Assembly (NCBI GenBank): GCA_965223835.1
Contig: CBDCXQ010000001.1
Coordinates: forward strand, 496,001 to 560,000
DNA from: CAVYXZ01 sp965223835
Lineage (GTDB): Bacteria > Chloroflexota > Anaerolineae > Aggregatilineales > Phototrophicaceae
DNA length: 64,000 nt
Direction of reading: 5' to 3'
In this document: in pieces, positions 53,664 to 63,128 of the stretch
Layout of the letters: the number at the start of each line of letters is the position of its first letter
Position numbering within the stretch: position 1 is the stretch's first letter
Position numbers and translations under genes: made by a program
The notes under the pieces: model-generated
The model's input: only the letters and a program-made list of their open reading frames with translations
What the model was told of the DNA's origin: nothing
Databases searched by the model: none

Positions 53664-54128
53664 ATGGAACTGGAACACCTGATTAACCATTGGCAGGAAT
53701 TGCGCGGACGCACCTATGATTTGCTGGATGTGCTGCAACCAATCGATCTACCCCGGACACTGCCGTTCCCCGAATCGGCAACGTTGTACAATCAACTGTG
53801 GTGTATGCTGGGGACGACGGAGAGCTTTGCGCAACGCATCGCCGCCGGTTCCTGGCAAGGTTGGAACAGTTCCCTCAAATATGGGCTGGATACCGTCACA
53901 TTGGACGACATCCGCCAACACCTCAAAGAATCCGATAGCACGCTGTTTGCCGCGCTCCGCCAGCACAATCTATTGGAACCTGATGCCGATGGCACGACGC
54001 CGCTGCGTCATTATTTCCGTCTGGTCGAACATGAGTCGCACCATCATGGTCAGTTGATCAACTTCATCTACGCGCACCACCTGCCTATCCCCCAGAGCTG
54101 GGCCGATGAATGGGCACTCACGCGGTAA
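53664..54128 (+). CDS. DinB-family protein
   Basis: A 154-residue four-helix-bundle protein of the DinB/YfiT type. Helix 1 carries LINHWQELRGRTYDLL, the central part TLYNQLWCMLGTTESF, and the metal-site histidines appear in HYFRLVEHESHHHGQL. DinB-like proteins bind a metal and many transfer thiols; substrate unknown. The ATG at 53664 is used because GAGGAG lies 8 bases upstream. Confidence 0.85.
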   Translation: MELEHLINHWQELRGRTYDLLDVLQPIDLPRTLPFPESATLYNQLWCMLGTTESFAQRIAAGSWQGWNSSLKYGLDTVTLDDIRQHLKESDSTLFAALRQHNLLEPDADGTTPLRHYFRLVEHESHHHGQLINFIYAHHLPIPQSWADEWALTR

Positions 54129-54343
54129 CTTTTAAGAATTTGTCGGGGACGCTTCTGGAGCAGCCCATTATCAGTTGATGGGTGTGGTAGGCCTGCGAAG
54201 ACTACCATGGTCATTTATCTTCGTGCTTTTAGCGATTTGCGTTGATCTATTCCTCTCTACTACCCCGTGCCAATCCCGCGACTTTTCGTGTCATCCCGCG
54301 TATAATCCCATGAATTCACACGCACCAAGAGGGGAAATGAATC

Positions 54344-55345
54344 ATGGAGACCCTGGTTGAAGTACGGGGGCTGTCGAAGACCTTCAAGCGACCGGACGGT
54401 TCGCCGGTTCACGCTGTCAAGGGGGTTGATCTCAACATCCATAAGGGGGAAATCTTCAGCCTGCTGGGGCCGAATGGGGCGGGCAAAACCACGTTGATCT
54501 CGATGATTAGCGGTTTGTTGGACCCGACAGCGGGTGAGGCCACCATCGGCGGTCATTCGATTAGCCAGGAACCGCTGGCGGCCAAACGACTGTTGGGCGT
54601 CGTACCCCAGGAGATTGCGCTTTATCTGGAACTGAGCGCCTGGCAAAATCTGGACTTTTTTGGCCGTTTGTACGGTATGGGCGGCTCCGAACTCCAGCAG
54701 CGAATTGATGAAACCCTTGAATTTCTGGATCTGGTTGACCGGCAACATGACAAAATCGAGACCTTTTCAGGTGGCATGAAACGCCGCGTCAATATCGGGG
54801 TTGGCCTGCTGCATCGTCCCCAATTGGTCTACATGGATGAGCCAACAGTCGGTGTTGATCCGCAAAATCGGCGGCGCATTCTGGATACGGTACTGCGCTT
54901 GCGCGATGAATATGGCATGACCGTGTTGTACACCACCCACTTGATGGAAGAATCGCAGGAACTGAGCGACCGCGTTGGCATCATTGATCATGGCGAGGTG
55001 ATCGCGATGGGATCGGTTGGTGAACTGGTGGTGCAGGTTGGGGAGCAAGATCGTCTGGTGTTTGAAGTGGGCAACCAGACCATTGCCGACCCCCTGTTGC
55101 GCCAGTTGGAGGCCGAGGTGGACGGCGTGACCAACGCTTTGTTTGACCCGCCGGGCGAAGGCGGTGAAAGTGACGACAACACGGCGGGCACTGTCATTGT
55201 CTATGCTAAACGGGGACGGCGGGCGATGCCGTTGTTGATTCAAGCGATTGCCAATGCCGGGGTCGAGATCAATTCGGTGCAGGTGCGCGAGCCGGACCTG
55301 GAAGCGGTTTTCTTGCATTTGACCGGACGGGCGCTGCGAGATTAA
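54344..55345 (+). CDS. ABC-2 type exporter ATP-binding protein
   Basis: A 333-residue ATPase. Walker A GPNGAGKTT is near residue 44, the Q-loop near PQEIALY, the signature FSGGMKRRVNIG near 140, Walker B VYMDEPTVGVDP and switch His in YTTHLMEE. The last 90 residues are a C-terminal regulatory domain. It heads a four-gene run with two permeases and a toroid-like protein. AGAGGGGAAA precedes the ATG at 54344, and a TATAAT lies upstream at about 54300. The exported substrate cannot be told. Confidence 0.95.
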   Translation: METLVEVRGLSKTFKRPDGSPVHAVKGVDLNIHKGEIFSLLGPNGAGKTTLISMISGLLDPTAGEATIGGHSISQEPLAAKRLLGVVPQEIALYLELSAWQNLDFFGRLYGMGGSELQQRIDETLEFLDLVDRQHDKIETFSGGMKRRVNIGVGLLHRPQLVYMDEPTVGVDPQNRRRILDTVLRLRDEYGMTVLYTTHLMEESQELSDRVGIIDHGEVIAMGSVGELVVQVGEQDRLVFEVGNQTIADPLLRQLEAEVDGVTNALFDPPGEGGESDDNTAGTVIVYAKRGRRAMPLLIQAIANAGVEINSVQVREPDLEAVFLHLTGRALRD

Positions 55346-55347
55346 TC

Positions 55348-56739
55348 ATGCTCTATAAAATTCTGGCGATTACGCGCAAAGAACTGTACCAAACGTTTAC
55401 CGACCGCAATCTACTCATCCTCATGCTGGCCGCGCCGCTGGCGATTTCGACCATTGTGGGGGTGGTGTTTGGCGGTATGGCTTCAGATGGTGGGCTGTCG
55501 TTTTCCGATATTCCGGTGGCGCTGGTGAACCTGGACACCGGGGCCGAACAGCAAGGGCAGCCGGTCAATTATGGCGATCAACTCGTTGGCTTGTTTGTCC
55601 CCACTGATGCTGGCGGTTTCGGTAGTGGTGATTGTCCATTAATCGCAATCGAGGATTCGGCCAGCGGCTTTAATCAACCACTTGATGAACTGGTCACGGC
55701 GACCCAATTAGATGACGTAGCGGTGGGTCGGGCTGGGGTGGAGAATGGCGACTACGCGGTCCTTGTCGTCATTCCAGCGGACTTTAGTGCGAAGATCAGC
55801 CCCAACGTCAACGTGACCGGGGCAGCGACCTCAAATAGTCCAGCCACAGCGGTGGAAGTCTATGCCAACAGCGGGCAGTCGATTGAGGGCATCATCGTCC
55901 GCAGCATTGTCGAAGGCTTTACCAATCAATTGCTCACCGGCAATATCGCGATTGGGGCGTCCATCAACGCGCTGTTTCAGACCGATCCATTGACCGCCTT
56001 GCAACTCTCAGCCGATCAAGCTAACCCGGAAGTGGCTACGGTCCTGGGCTGTGGCTTTGCGCCCGGCATGGCAACCATCAGCCTGGACCCGCAATCATTA
56101 GCAGCGGACGATGCAGGTGACGACCGCAGCGTGATTGATCAGATTCTGGTACAGACCGGTTCCGCACAAGGCGTTTTCTTCGCGCTATTTGCCGGTCAGT
56201 TTGGCGTGCTGAGCATCATCAGCGAACGGCGGGCGGGCACCTTGCAGCGGATGCTCATTTCACCGACGCCACGTAGTGTCATTCTCATTGGCAAAGTCTT
56301 TAGCACCTTTGTGATGGTGCTGGTGCAATTGACGCTGTTGCTGGCCGCATTAACGGTAATTGCCAGTCTGATTGCGGGTGAACCCTCACTCATCTGGGGC
56401 ACGAATCTGCTGGCGATTGGGGCGGTCGTGTTGGCACTAGCGCTGTGTGTCGCCGGGTTTGGGGTGTTGCTCACCGGCCTGGCGCGGACGCCGGAACAGG
56501 TGGGGCCGATTGGGGCCGTCATCAACATTGCGATGGTCGCGGTGGGTGGTGGCTTTGGCTTTGCGCCGGTGTTCCCGGTCGCCTATCTATCGCTGGTGTT
56601 CTGGGGCATGGATGCCTTTACCAAGCTGGCCGCTGGCAACTCCGATATTTTGCTTAACCTGGTCGTGCTGGTGGTTGAGGGCGTGCTGTTGTTTGGCATT
56701 GGGCTGTTTCTGTTTAATCGGCGCATTGAGGTGTTGTAA
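55348..56739 (+). CDS. ABC-2 type permease 1
   Basis: A 463-residue permease with one helix near residues 20-45, a large extracytoplasmic domain (about 50-270), and five or six helices at 275-460. It starts 2 bases after the ATPase stop. RTPEQVGPIGAVIN and ERRAGTLQRMLISPTPRS are ABC2_membrane features. It is paired with the next gene as a heterodimeric exporter. Confidence 0.93.
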   Translation: MLYKILAITRKELYQTFTDRNLLILMLAAPLAISTIVGVVFGGMASDGGLSFSDIPVALVNLDTGAEQQGQPVNYGDQLVGLFVPTDAGGFGSGDCPLIAIEDSASGFNQPLDELVTATQLDDVAVGRAGVENGDYAVLVVIPADFSAKISPNVNVTGAATSNSPATAVEVYANSGQSIEGIIVRSIVEGFTNQLLTGNIAIGASINALFQTDPLTALQLSADQANPEVATVLGCGFAPGMATISLDPQSLAADDAGDDRSVIDQILVQTGSAQGVFFALFAGQFGVLSIISERRAGTLQRMLISPTPRSVILIGKVFSTFVMVLVQLTLLLAALTVIASLIAGEPSLIWGTNLLAIGAVVLALALCVAGFGVLLTGLARTPEQVGPIGAVINIAMVAVGGGFGFAPVFPVAYLSLVFWGMDAFTKLAAGNSDILLNLVVLVVEGVLLFGIGLFLFNRRIEVL

Positions 56740-56741
56740 TC

Positions 56742-58037
56742 ATGTCCAATATTCTGACGATCGCGAGGACTGATTTACGTATCTATCTGGCCGATCGTGG
56801 CAATATCCTGGGGTTGCTGGTGATGCCGGTGATTATGACGTTGTTTTTGGGCGGCGTGTTCAGCGGTGGCGGTCCCGACTTTATTCGGATTGATGTGCTG
56901 GACGAGGATAACAGCGCACAGACACAGGCCTTTATCGGCAACCTGCGGTCCGTGAATCCCGCATTGTTGATTTGTCCGCAAGATCAAGATGATGCTAACC
57001 GGTGTGCCCTCGATGAGCTTGACTCCCTGGACCGTGAAACAGCCGTGCAACGGGTTCAGGATGGCGTCACGGAAGGCTTGCTGGTGCTGCCTGCCGGTTA
57101 TGGGGCGGCGCTGACGACTCAGACAGCATTGACATTACCCTATTATGCGCAACCGGAAATCAGCGATGTCGTGCGCCAGTCGATTGAGGCGGCATTGCAA
57201 CGGGTTAACGGTTCGGTGATTGCAACGCGGGTAGGCGTCGGCTTGCGGGATGTATTACAGTCAGCAAATGGCGAGAATTCGCTATTAACGATTTTTGCCA
57301 ATATCTTTCAGCGCTTACAGGGCGGGTCGGTAACGGACGATTCTGCCTACAGCGCGGCGGTTTTCACACAGGCCAGCAATGCCTGGGCGGCGGCACCGGT
57401 TACGATTGACTATACCCTGACCGTTGGTGAAACCAGCGATAATAACGGCGGCTTTACCCAGTCGGTGCCCGGTATGGCGACTTTTTTCGTCGCGTTCAGT
57501 GTGCTGGCCGTCGCCATGACCAGTCTGGTTAAACAACGGCAAGCGGGGACACTGCCGCGCCTGGCGGCCATGCCGGTGCGGCGCAGTGACATCATCGGCG
57601 GCAAAATTCTGGCCTATTTTACAATCGGCATTATCCAATTTCTGATTGTGTTTGCGGTAGGTCTGGTGGTTGGCATCAACTTCGGCAACGATTTCATCGC
57701 GCTATTATTGCTGATTCTGGTTTACACGTTGTGCATTACCGCGCTGGGCTTTGCACTGGTTCCCTATATGCGCAACGAATCCCAGGTGAGTGCGCTCTCG
57801 ACGCTACTGGGCATGCTGCTAGGAGCGTTGGGCGGGGCGTGGTGGCCGCTGGATGTTGCACCGCCGTTTATGCAGACGATTGGACACCTGACGCCGACGG
57901 GCTGGGCGATGGATGGCTTCCGGCAGTTGTTTTTCTTCGGTGGTACACTGGGCGATGTGTTACTGCCGCTGGGTGTGTTGGCAGTGGCGACGGTGGCATT
58001 GTTCGTGATCGGCATTGTGGGGTTTAAGTATCAATGA
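56742..58037 (+). CDS. ABC-2 type permease 2
   Basis: A 431-residue permease with the same layout as permease 1: a first helix (residues 20-40), a soluble domain (about 45-225) and helices from 235 to 430. KQRQAGTLPRLAAMPVRRSDIIGGK matches the conserved intracellular loop of ABC2 permeases. It starts 2 bases after permease 1 and overlaps the next gene by 4 bases (ATGA). Confidence 0.93.
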   Translation: MSNILTIARTDLRIYLADRGNILGLLVMPVIMTLFLGGVFSGGGPDFIRIDVLDEDNSAQTQAFIGNLRSVNPALLICPQDQDDANRCALDELDSLDRETAVQRVQDGVTEGLLVLPAGYGAALTTQTALTLPYYAQPEISDVVRQSIEAALQRVNGSVIATRVGVGLRDVLQSANGENSLLTIFANIFQRLQGGSVTDDSAYSAAVFTQASNAWAAAPVTIDYTLTVGETSDNNGGFTQSVPGMATFFVAFSVLAVAMTSLVKQRQAGTLPRLAAMPVRRSDIIGGKILAYFTIGIIQFLIVFAVGLVVGINFGNDFIALLLLILVYTLCITALGFALVPYMRNESQVSALSTLLGMLLGALGGAWWPLDVAPPFMQTIGHLTPTGWAMDGFRQLFFFGGTLGDVLLPLGVLAVATVALFVIGIVGFKYQ

Positions 58038-59074
58038 CGCTTGACTGGCTGCTGGAACACGGCGGCCCGGTGATTCGCTATCGCACGGCAACCGAACTGG
58101 CCGGGTCAACGGCAAACCTGGACACGCTAGAGGGGGAATTGCTCCAAAGCCCGGTGCTGCACATGTGGTTGCAGCGCTTCATGCGTGACACAAGTTTCAA
58201 CGCGGTGCATGGGGCCAAACATACCACCTATGAATCCGTCATGGGCAAGCTGACGCAGTTGGGCTGTCGTTATGGCATGACGGCTTTTGATGATAAAACG
58301 CGCTACTTTCGTGAGTGGCTCCCGCGTGAAACCGGCATGTTCAGCGATGTTTTTTATACGCGCACCATTGTGGCGGCTTTCTTGCTGCGTGCGGGTTATA
58401 CGGAAGACCCGGCGGTGCGTGAGATCGCCCGGCAACGTTTGCATGTGCTGGCCGATTTTTGCGCACAGGGCAACCACGATTTTTATGTGGATCCTGCTAG
58501 CTATCCCGCCATTCCCAAAGCCTACCGCGACCAGCCCCTAGTGGACCCGGACCTGTTTGCTGATGGCAATATGCCCTTGCCCACCTGGTACGATCTGTAC
58601 ATTCTTGCGAACTATCCATCTGACATGCTGACCCCAGCGGTGCAGCAGCAAATCAACACGGTGATGGACTACATTCTCGAACCGGCTTATCAGCGTCTGC
58701 CCAATGGCTATGGCATCGCGCTGTTCGAACCGCGCCGCTACTGGGTGATTGGTTGGAGCGTGCATTTACCCGGCTTATTCTACTTTGACCTGGACGATGC
58801 CCAGCGGCGCAGTCTGCTGCGACATCTGCTGCTGCTGGTGCATTTTCCATCGGTGCAAACGCATCAGTGGTTTCAGACCGCGCTTGACCATCTAGAAACG
58901 TTCAAAACGGCGCAGGGCACCTACTTGCTCCCGCGTGAATATCTGATCGAAAACGCCACTGGCTATTGGATACTGGGGAACTACATGGGACTGGAAGCCA
59001 ATCGCCGCACGCCGCAGGCCATTGAATTAGAATCCACCTTCTGGATGCTCAAGCTGAAGCAGATGATTGGCTAA
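58034..59074 (+). CDS. alpha/alpha-toroid-like protein linked to the exporter
   Basis: A 346-residue soluble protein starting TLDWLLEHGGPVIRYRTATEL, an opening like that of the toroid protein at 50276. It has helical pairs throughout but no QW motif or catalytic DxDD, so the toroid assignment is tentative. The start overlaps the permease stop at ATGA, so it is translated with the exporter and may handle its substrate. Function unknown. Confidence 0.65.
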   Translation: MTLDWLLEHGGPVIRYRTATELAGSTANLDTLEGELLQSPVLHMWLQRFMRDTSFNAVHGAKHTTYESVMGKLTQLGCRYGMTAFDDKTRYFREWLPRETGMFSDVFYTRTIVAAFLLRAGYTEDPAVREIARQRLHVLADFCAQGNHDFYVDPASYPAIPKAYRDQPLVDPDLFADGNMPLPTWYDLYILANYPSDMLTPAVQQQINTVMDYILEPAYQRLPNGYGIALFEPRRYWVIGWSVHLPGLFYFDLDDAQRRSLLRHLLLLVHFPSVQTHQWFQTALDHLETFKTAQGTYLLPREYLIENATGYWILGNYMGLEANRRTPQAIELESTFWMLKLKQMIG

Positions 59075-59098
59075 CGGGCACTAAGGACACTGCACCTG

Positions 59099-60394
59099 AT
59101 GGTCAATGTACTGCGGCTGTATGGCTGGCTGTTTCGTCTGATTGAGCGCTTACTGGGTTACTTGCTCTTACTGCTCATCCTCCTGTTTGGTCTCAACTAT
59201 TCAACCGTGCCCACTGGCATCCAATGGCGGGCGATTTCGTTGCTGGTCAAAGATCATACCTTTGATTATGTAACCTGGGAGGTGAATGCGTTGGCGGTCA
59301 AAGCTCAGCAAGAACTGTATGGTCTACATCCCTTCATGACCGAGCCTGACCGCAGCCAGTATGTGCGCCAGTATCTGACCGATTTAGCCACTGCCCAACA
59401 ACTTGAGGCGCAAGTCAATGCGATTTACACAGACCCAGCGGTGACTGATCCCCAGGCTGAAAGTGCGGAACTTCGAGTTCAGCGCGACGCATTACGAGCG
59501 GACTTTCGTGACCGGCAACCGCTGGTCGAGAGCATTTTGGAAGGGCAGGTCTCGGCGGTGCTGGTTGACGAGGGGTTCGGCCTGTTGGGGCAGGTGCTGC
59601 CGCCGCTGTCCATGCACTTCACACCGCTGCCCAACTTGCTGGCGGTGTCGCCTCGTGACGAAATCAAGATTGATGTAAATCTGAATATTGACCCTTTGCC
59701 AATAGACGAGATCGCTGCGTTGGAAGCGCTGATTGACAAACAGGAAGATGTCTCCTCACTGGTGATTCCCCTCGGCGGGATTGCCCTGTACCCGGCGATG
59801 ATTTTCGAGACCGCGTCGTTGCAATATGCGGTTGAGGTGTTCGCGCACGAATGGCTGCATCACTACTTGTTTGCGTTCCCGCTGGGGCAGGACTTTGATT
59901 TCAGCGGCGAGTCGCGCATCATCAACGAAACCACCGCCAACATCTTCGGCAAGGTCATCAGCCCGCTGGTCATCGCCCGTTATTATCCTGAGCTAGCGCA
60001 CACGCCAACGACGCAGTTGGTGTCCGCTCCACAGCAAGCTGACGCACCATTTGATTTTGGTGCAGAAATGGACCAGACGCGCCGCCGCGTGGATGATTTG
60101 CTGGCCGACGGTAAGGTTGCGGAAGCTGAGGTTTACATGGAGGAACGCCGTCAGCTTTTTGTCGAAAACGGTTGGAGCATCCGCAAGCTGAATCAGGCAT
60201 ATTTTGCATTCTATGGTGGCTATCAATCCGGTGCGCCGGGGGCGGGCGGCAGTGACCCGATTGGCCCCAGCGTGCAGACCATACTCGACCTGAGTCCCTC
60301 GATTCACGATTGGATTGTCACCATGCGCACGATCACGACCCGTACTGAATTATTGAACACGCTGGAATCACTCCAATCCGGGGTTGGGTTCTGA
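59099..60394 (+). CDS. membrane-anchored HExxH metallopeptidase-like protein
   Basis: A 431-residue protein with one N-terminal membrane helix (residues 13-32). Residues 35-200 are a helical, Gln-rich extracytoplasmic region. The core holds FAHEWLHHYL with H250, E251 and H254 as zinc site, and NETTANIFG 23 residues on, with E278 as probable third ligand, the gluzincin arrangement. The C-terminal part has a coiled segment and a Gly-rich loop. I know no named family. It overlaps the convergent MFS gene by 27 bases. Confidence 0.75.
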   Translation: MVNVLRLYGWLFRLIERLLGYLLLLLILLFGLNYSTVPTGIQWRAISLLVKDHTFDYVTWEVNALAVKAQQELYGLHPFMTEPDRSQYVRQYLTDLATAQQLEAQVNAIYTDPAVTDPQAESAELRVQRDALRADFRDRQPLVESILEGQVSAVLVDEGFGLLGQVLPPLSMHFTPLPNLLAVSPRDEIKIDVNLNIDPLPIDEIAALEALIDKQEDVSSLVIPLGGIALYPAMIFETASLQYAVEVFAHEWLHHYLFAFPLGQDFDFSGESRIINETTANIFGKVISPLVIARYYPELAHTPTTQLVSAPQQADAPFDFGAEMDQTRRRVDDLLADGKVAEAEVYMEERRQLFVENGWSIRKLNQAYFAFYGGYQSGAPGAGGSDPIGPSVQTILDLSPSIHDWIVTMRTITTRTELLNTLESLQSGVGF

Positions 60395-61588
60395 TGGGTC
60401 GGGTTGTCGGAAGAACCATAACGCGGGTGAAAGTGCCAGCGCCGCCGTTGTGATGGCGACACGCAACGAGGTCAGGGTGCCGATTGCCCCGATGATCGGC
60501 GCACCGACGATTTGCCCCAACGCGTTCGATTGCCAGTACATCGAAATTACGGTTGCCCGGACCTGTGATTCGGCGTGCTGATTGATCCAGGCGACAAAGA
60601 TCGGCTTGCTGCCTTCCCGTAGAGTCTGGCTGAACAGGAAACAGGCCAACGCCAGGGGAAATTGACCGGATATGGCAAACATGACGTTACCGACTATCGT
60701 ACCCGCATACATCCCCGATAATATGCGGATCAATTGCCCTTCATCCAGAATATTTAGTCGGCGACGGGCCAATTCAACTGCCATAATCGTCAATAGCTTC
60801 TGGCTGGCGCTGATGAAACCGAACCAGACCACCGGCTCGACCAGCGGCAACGTAAAGTTCTGAACGAAATGCGGGGTGAATAAGCGGTCGAAGCCCCCCA
60901 CCGACAGGCCAATGATGACGCCAATCAGCAGAATGCGGCTGAGCGCCGGTCGCTGCCGCACCAATTGGGCACTGGCCTTGAAGGTTCCCATGATTTCGGT
61001 GCCGAAAGAACGCTGTCGTTTAGTAGGCTGAAAACCAGTTTCTGTCATGACCAACATCAGAAACATTGCCAGCACCAGTTGGGCGACACCGCTGATTAGA
61101 ATTGGCACACCAAGATGAGTGCTGCCCAGCGGTACCGCGATGGTGATGCCGATCAGCGCTGTGAACAGACTGATCTGGGTGCCGCGTAGATAAGCCTGCC
61201 CGGCGCGTTCAAGACCGACCTCATCGGCAATCCAGGCATCGTTGGCCCCGCTGTAAAAGGTGAAGCCCAATCCCCAGAGAAAGGCCGCCAGTAGCACCGC
61301 TGGCAAAAACGGAAACGCACCCTCGATGATGAACGCGACGCCGGTAATCACAAACGCGATAATAATTGACCGGCGTCGGCCAAAGGTGTCAGCCACTATT
61401 CCAGTAGGAATCTCAAACAAGAACATGGTGGCCTCCATCACCACGCCAATGAGCACCAGTTGAAGCGGATCATCGGTAACAATTGTCGTGTGATACAACA
61501 GCACCACCGTTACCCACATGTTGTGGAACAATGAGGCCCACCCGCGCATGATGAGGTAGGTCGTGTAAGGTGTAAGGCGTGTTTTCAA
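60368..61588 (-). CDS. MFS transporter
   Basis: A 406-residue protein with twelve predicted helices. The loop between helices 2 and 3 reads EIPTGIVADTFGRRRSI, the MFS signature D-x2-GRR. The pattern fits multidrug or small-molecule export of the DHA type; substrate unknown. The 3' end overlaps the 3' end of the metallopeptidase-like gene. Confidence 0.9.
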   Translation of the reverse strand: MKTRLTPYTTYLIMRGWASLFHNMWVTVVLLYHTTIVTDDPLQLVLIGVVMEATMFLFEIPTGIVADTFGRRRSIIIAFVITGVAFIIEGAFPFLPAVLLAAFLWGLGFTFYSGANDAWIADEVGLERAGQAYLRGTQISLFTALIGITIAVPLGSTHLGVPILISGVAQLVLAMFLMLVMTETGFQPTKRQRSFGTEIMGTFKASAQLVRQRPALSRILLIGVIIGLSVGGFDRLFTPHFVQNFTLPLVEPVVWFGFISASQKLLTIMAVELARRRLNILDEGQLIRILSGMYAGTIVGNVMFAISGQFPLALACFLFSQTLREGSKPIFVAWINQHAESQVRATVISMYWQSNALGQIVGAPIIGAIGTLTSLRVAITTAALALSPALWFFRQPDPSEPNPGLE

Positions 61589-61632
61589 AAGAAGACCCTT
61601 GTCTGATATGCACAGACTCTTTACAGCAGCAT

Positions 61633-62598
61633 TTAGGTCAGATACAGTCGATAACCGATAGCGTGTTGCTCAACTTCGAAGCCAAGTTGCCAGAATGTTT
61701 CAACGGTCGAATCGAAATCACCCCACGAATCCATCACAATCGTGCCGGGTTCGGTCATGTGATCGCGCATCCAGTGCAGGCTATGTAGCAGCAGGACACG
61801 ATACAGGTCCGGTAGGCGGTGTGCTGGAATAATGCCGGGTACATCCACTGTGTTGCTATGGCTGCCATCCTGGACGTTGGTTTGTGATTGTAATTGTACG
61901 CGCCCCAGACCAACGGCTTCTCCAGTCTTAGTAAACAACAGGAAGATACCCTCCGGGTCAAAATGGGCGAGACCTTTGCGGTGTTCGTCCGCCGCTACAT
62001 TCCGTGCATGACCCCACAAATCACCATAGCCCTGGTTCATGAGCATGGCATACGTGCTCAGGTCTTGTACTTGCTGATAGGTCCGCACGTCATAGCCAGC
62101 GGGCCATTCGACAGACGAGAGCATTACATCAGGCTGAAGCTGCATGCGCAAGTAAGTGCCCAGAGGCCGGAAGTGATGTTTCTGAACAAAGCGGATTTCC
62201 GCCGGGTTGGTCACGTTGACCTGCGCATCCATGTGATCGGCCTTGAGTTCAATTGCGCGTTGGACGGCCCATTGGATTAGCTGACTCCCCAGGCCCTGGC
62301 GTTGCCAGTCGGGATGAATGACCAGTTCGTAGACGACCCGGCCCTGAGTCTGTTGCCACACCCAGATATAGCCGATCAGCCGGTCCGAATCCGCCGGATC
62401 GACGATAACCCGGTTGTCTTTGACCGCGTCGTGGTCGCGTAGACTGAGCAAGAAGCGTTGCCGGTCTTCAGTTGTTGATCGTCCAAAATTGGCGAGATAG
62501 GCGTTTTTCAAGTTAACGAGGCGGGGGAAGTCGTCGGGCACGCTAAATTGCCGGGCTTCAGGCTGCATGAGTCCATTGCTCTCGGATATTGTTCTCAT
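61633..62598 (-). CDS. tandem GNAT acetyltransferase
   Basis: A 321-residue protein with two GNAT domains: the first (residues about 15-165) has the acetyl-CoA loop HPDWQRQGLGSQL, the second (about 170-321) is more degenerate around VGLGRVQLQ and RVLLLHSLHW. Tandem GNAT architecture occurs in mycothiol synthase and related enzymes; the substrate here is unknown. A second start at ATG 62568 is possible. Confidence 0.85.
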   Translation of the reverse strand: MRTISESNGLMQPEARQFSVPDDFPRLVNLKNAYLANFGRSTTEDRQRFLLSLRDHDAVKDNRVIVDPADSDRLIGYIWVWQQTQGRVVYELVIHPDWQRQGLGSQLIQWAVQRAIELKADHMDAQVNVTNPAEIRFVQKHHFRPLGTYLRMQLQPDVMLSSVEWPAGYDVRTYQQVQDLSTYAMLMNQGYGDLWGHARNVAADEHRKGLAHFDPEGIFLLFTKTGEAVGLGRVQLQSQTNVQDGSHSNTVDVPGIIPAHRLPDLYRVLLLHSLHWMRDHMTEPGTIVMDSWGDFDSTVETFWQLGFEVEQHAIGYRLYLT

Positions 62599-62705
62599 AT
62601 TGGAATGGCAAGAGTATAGTCGTGGGTGAGGTTATCGCCAACCGCTGACGGCATTATCATGAATATGCCCTATAATGTACGCAAGCGATCAATAGGAGCA
62701 GTCAA

Positions 62706-63125
62706 ATGGCGGACAAATTGACCTGTCGGGTGGTTCGCCCGGCGGATACTTATGATGGTAAGCAGGGCTTTAGCTATTTTGAGGGCGTGTCGGCGCAAAG
62801 TGTGGGGGCACAGGGCATCTGTATGCACCTGTTGACCGTGCCGCCGGGTGGTCGGGCCAAAGCGCACCTGCACGAGAATCACGAATCAGTGATTTACGTC
62901 CTCAGTGGTGAGGGCAAGATGTGGTTTGGCGAAAACCTCGAAGAATCGGTTATCGTCAAGGCCGGGGAGTTTTTGTATATCCCGGCGGGGATGCCGCATT
63001 TGCCAGCTAACCTCAGCGAAACCGAACCGTGTGTGGCGGTGCTGGCGCGAACCGACCCCAATGAGCAGGAGAGTGTCACGTTATTGCCGGAGTTGGATGC
63101 GTTGGTTGATCTGGTAGAAAGTTAG
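62706..63125 (+). CDS. cupin-domain protein
   Basis: A 139-residue single cupin. Motif 1 is PGGRAKAHLHENHESVIYVLSGEG (three His/Glu metal ligands H-x-H-x4-E) and motif 2 is AGEFLYIPAGMPHLPANL. The metal site looks complete. Substrate unknown. GGAGCAG lies just before the ATG, and the GMC oxidoreductase begins 3 bases after its stop, so the two may work on the same compound. Confidence 0.9.
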   Translation: MADKLTCRVVRPADTYDGKQGFSYFEGVSAQSVGAQGICMHLLTVPPGGRAKAHLHENHESVIYVLSGEGKMWFGENLEESVIVKAGEFLYIPAGMPHLPANLSETEPCVAVLARTDPNEQESVTLLPELDALVDLVES

Positions 63126-63128
63126 CGG

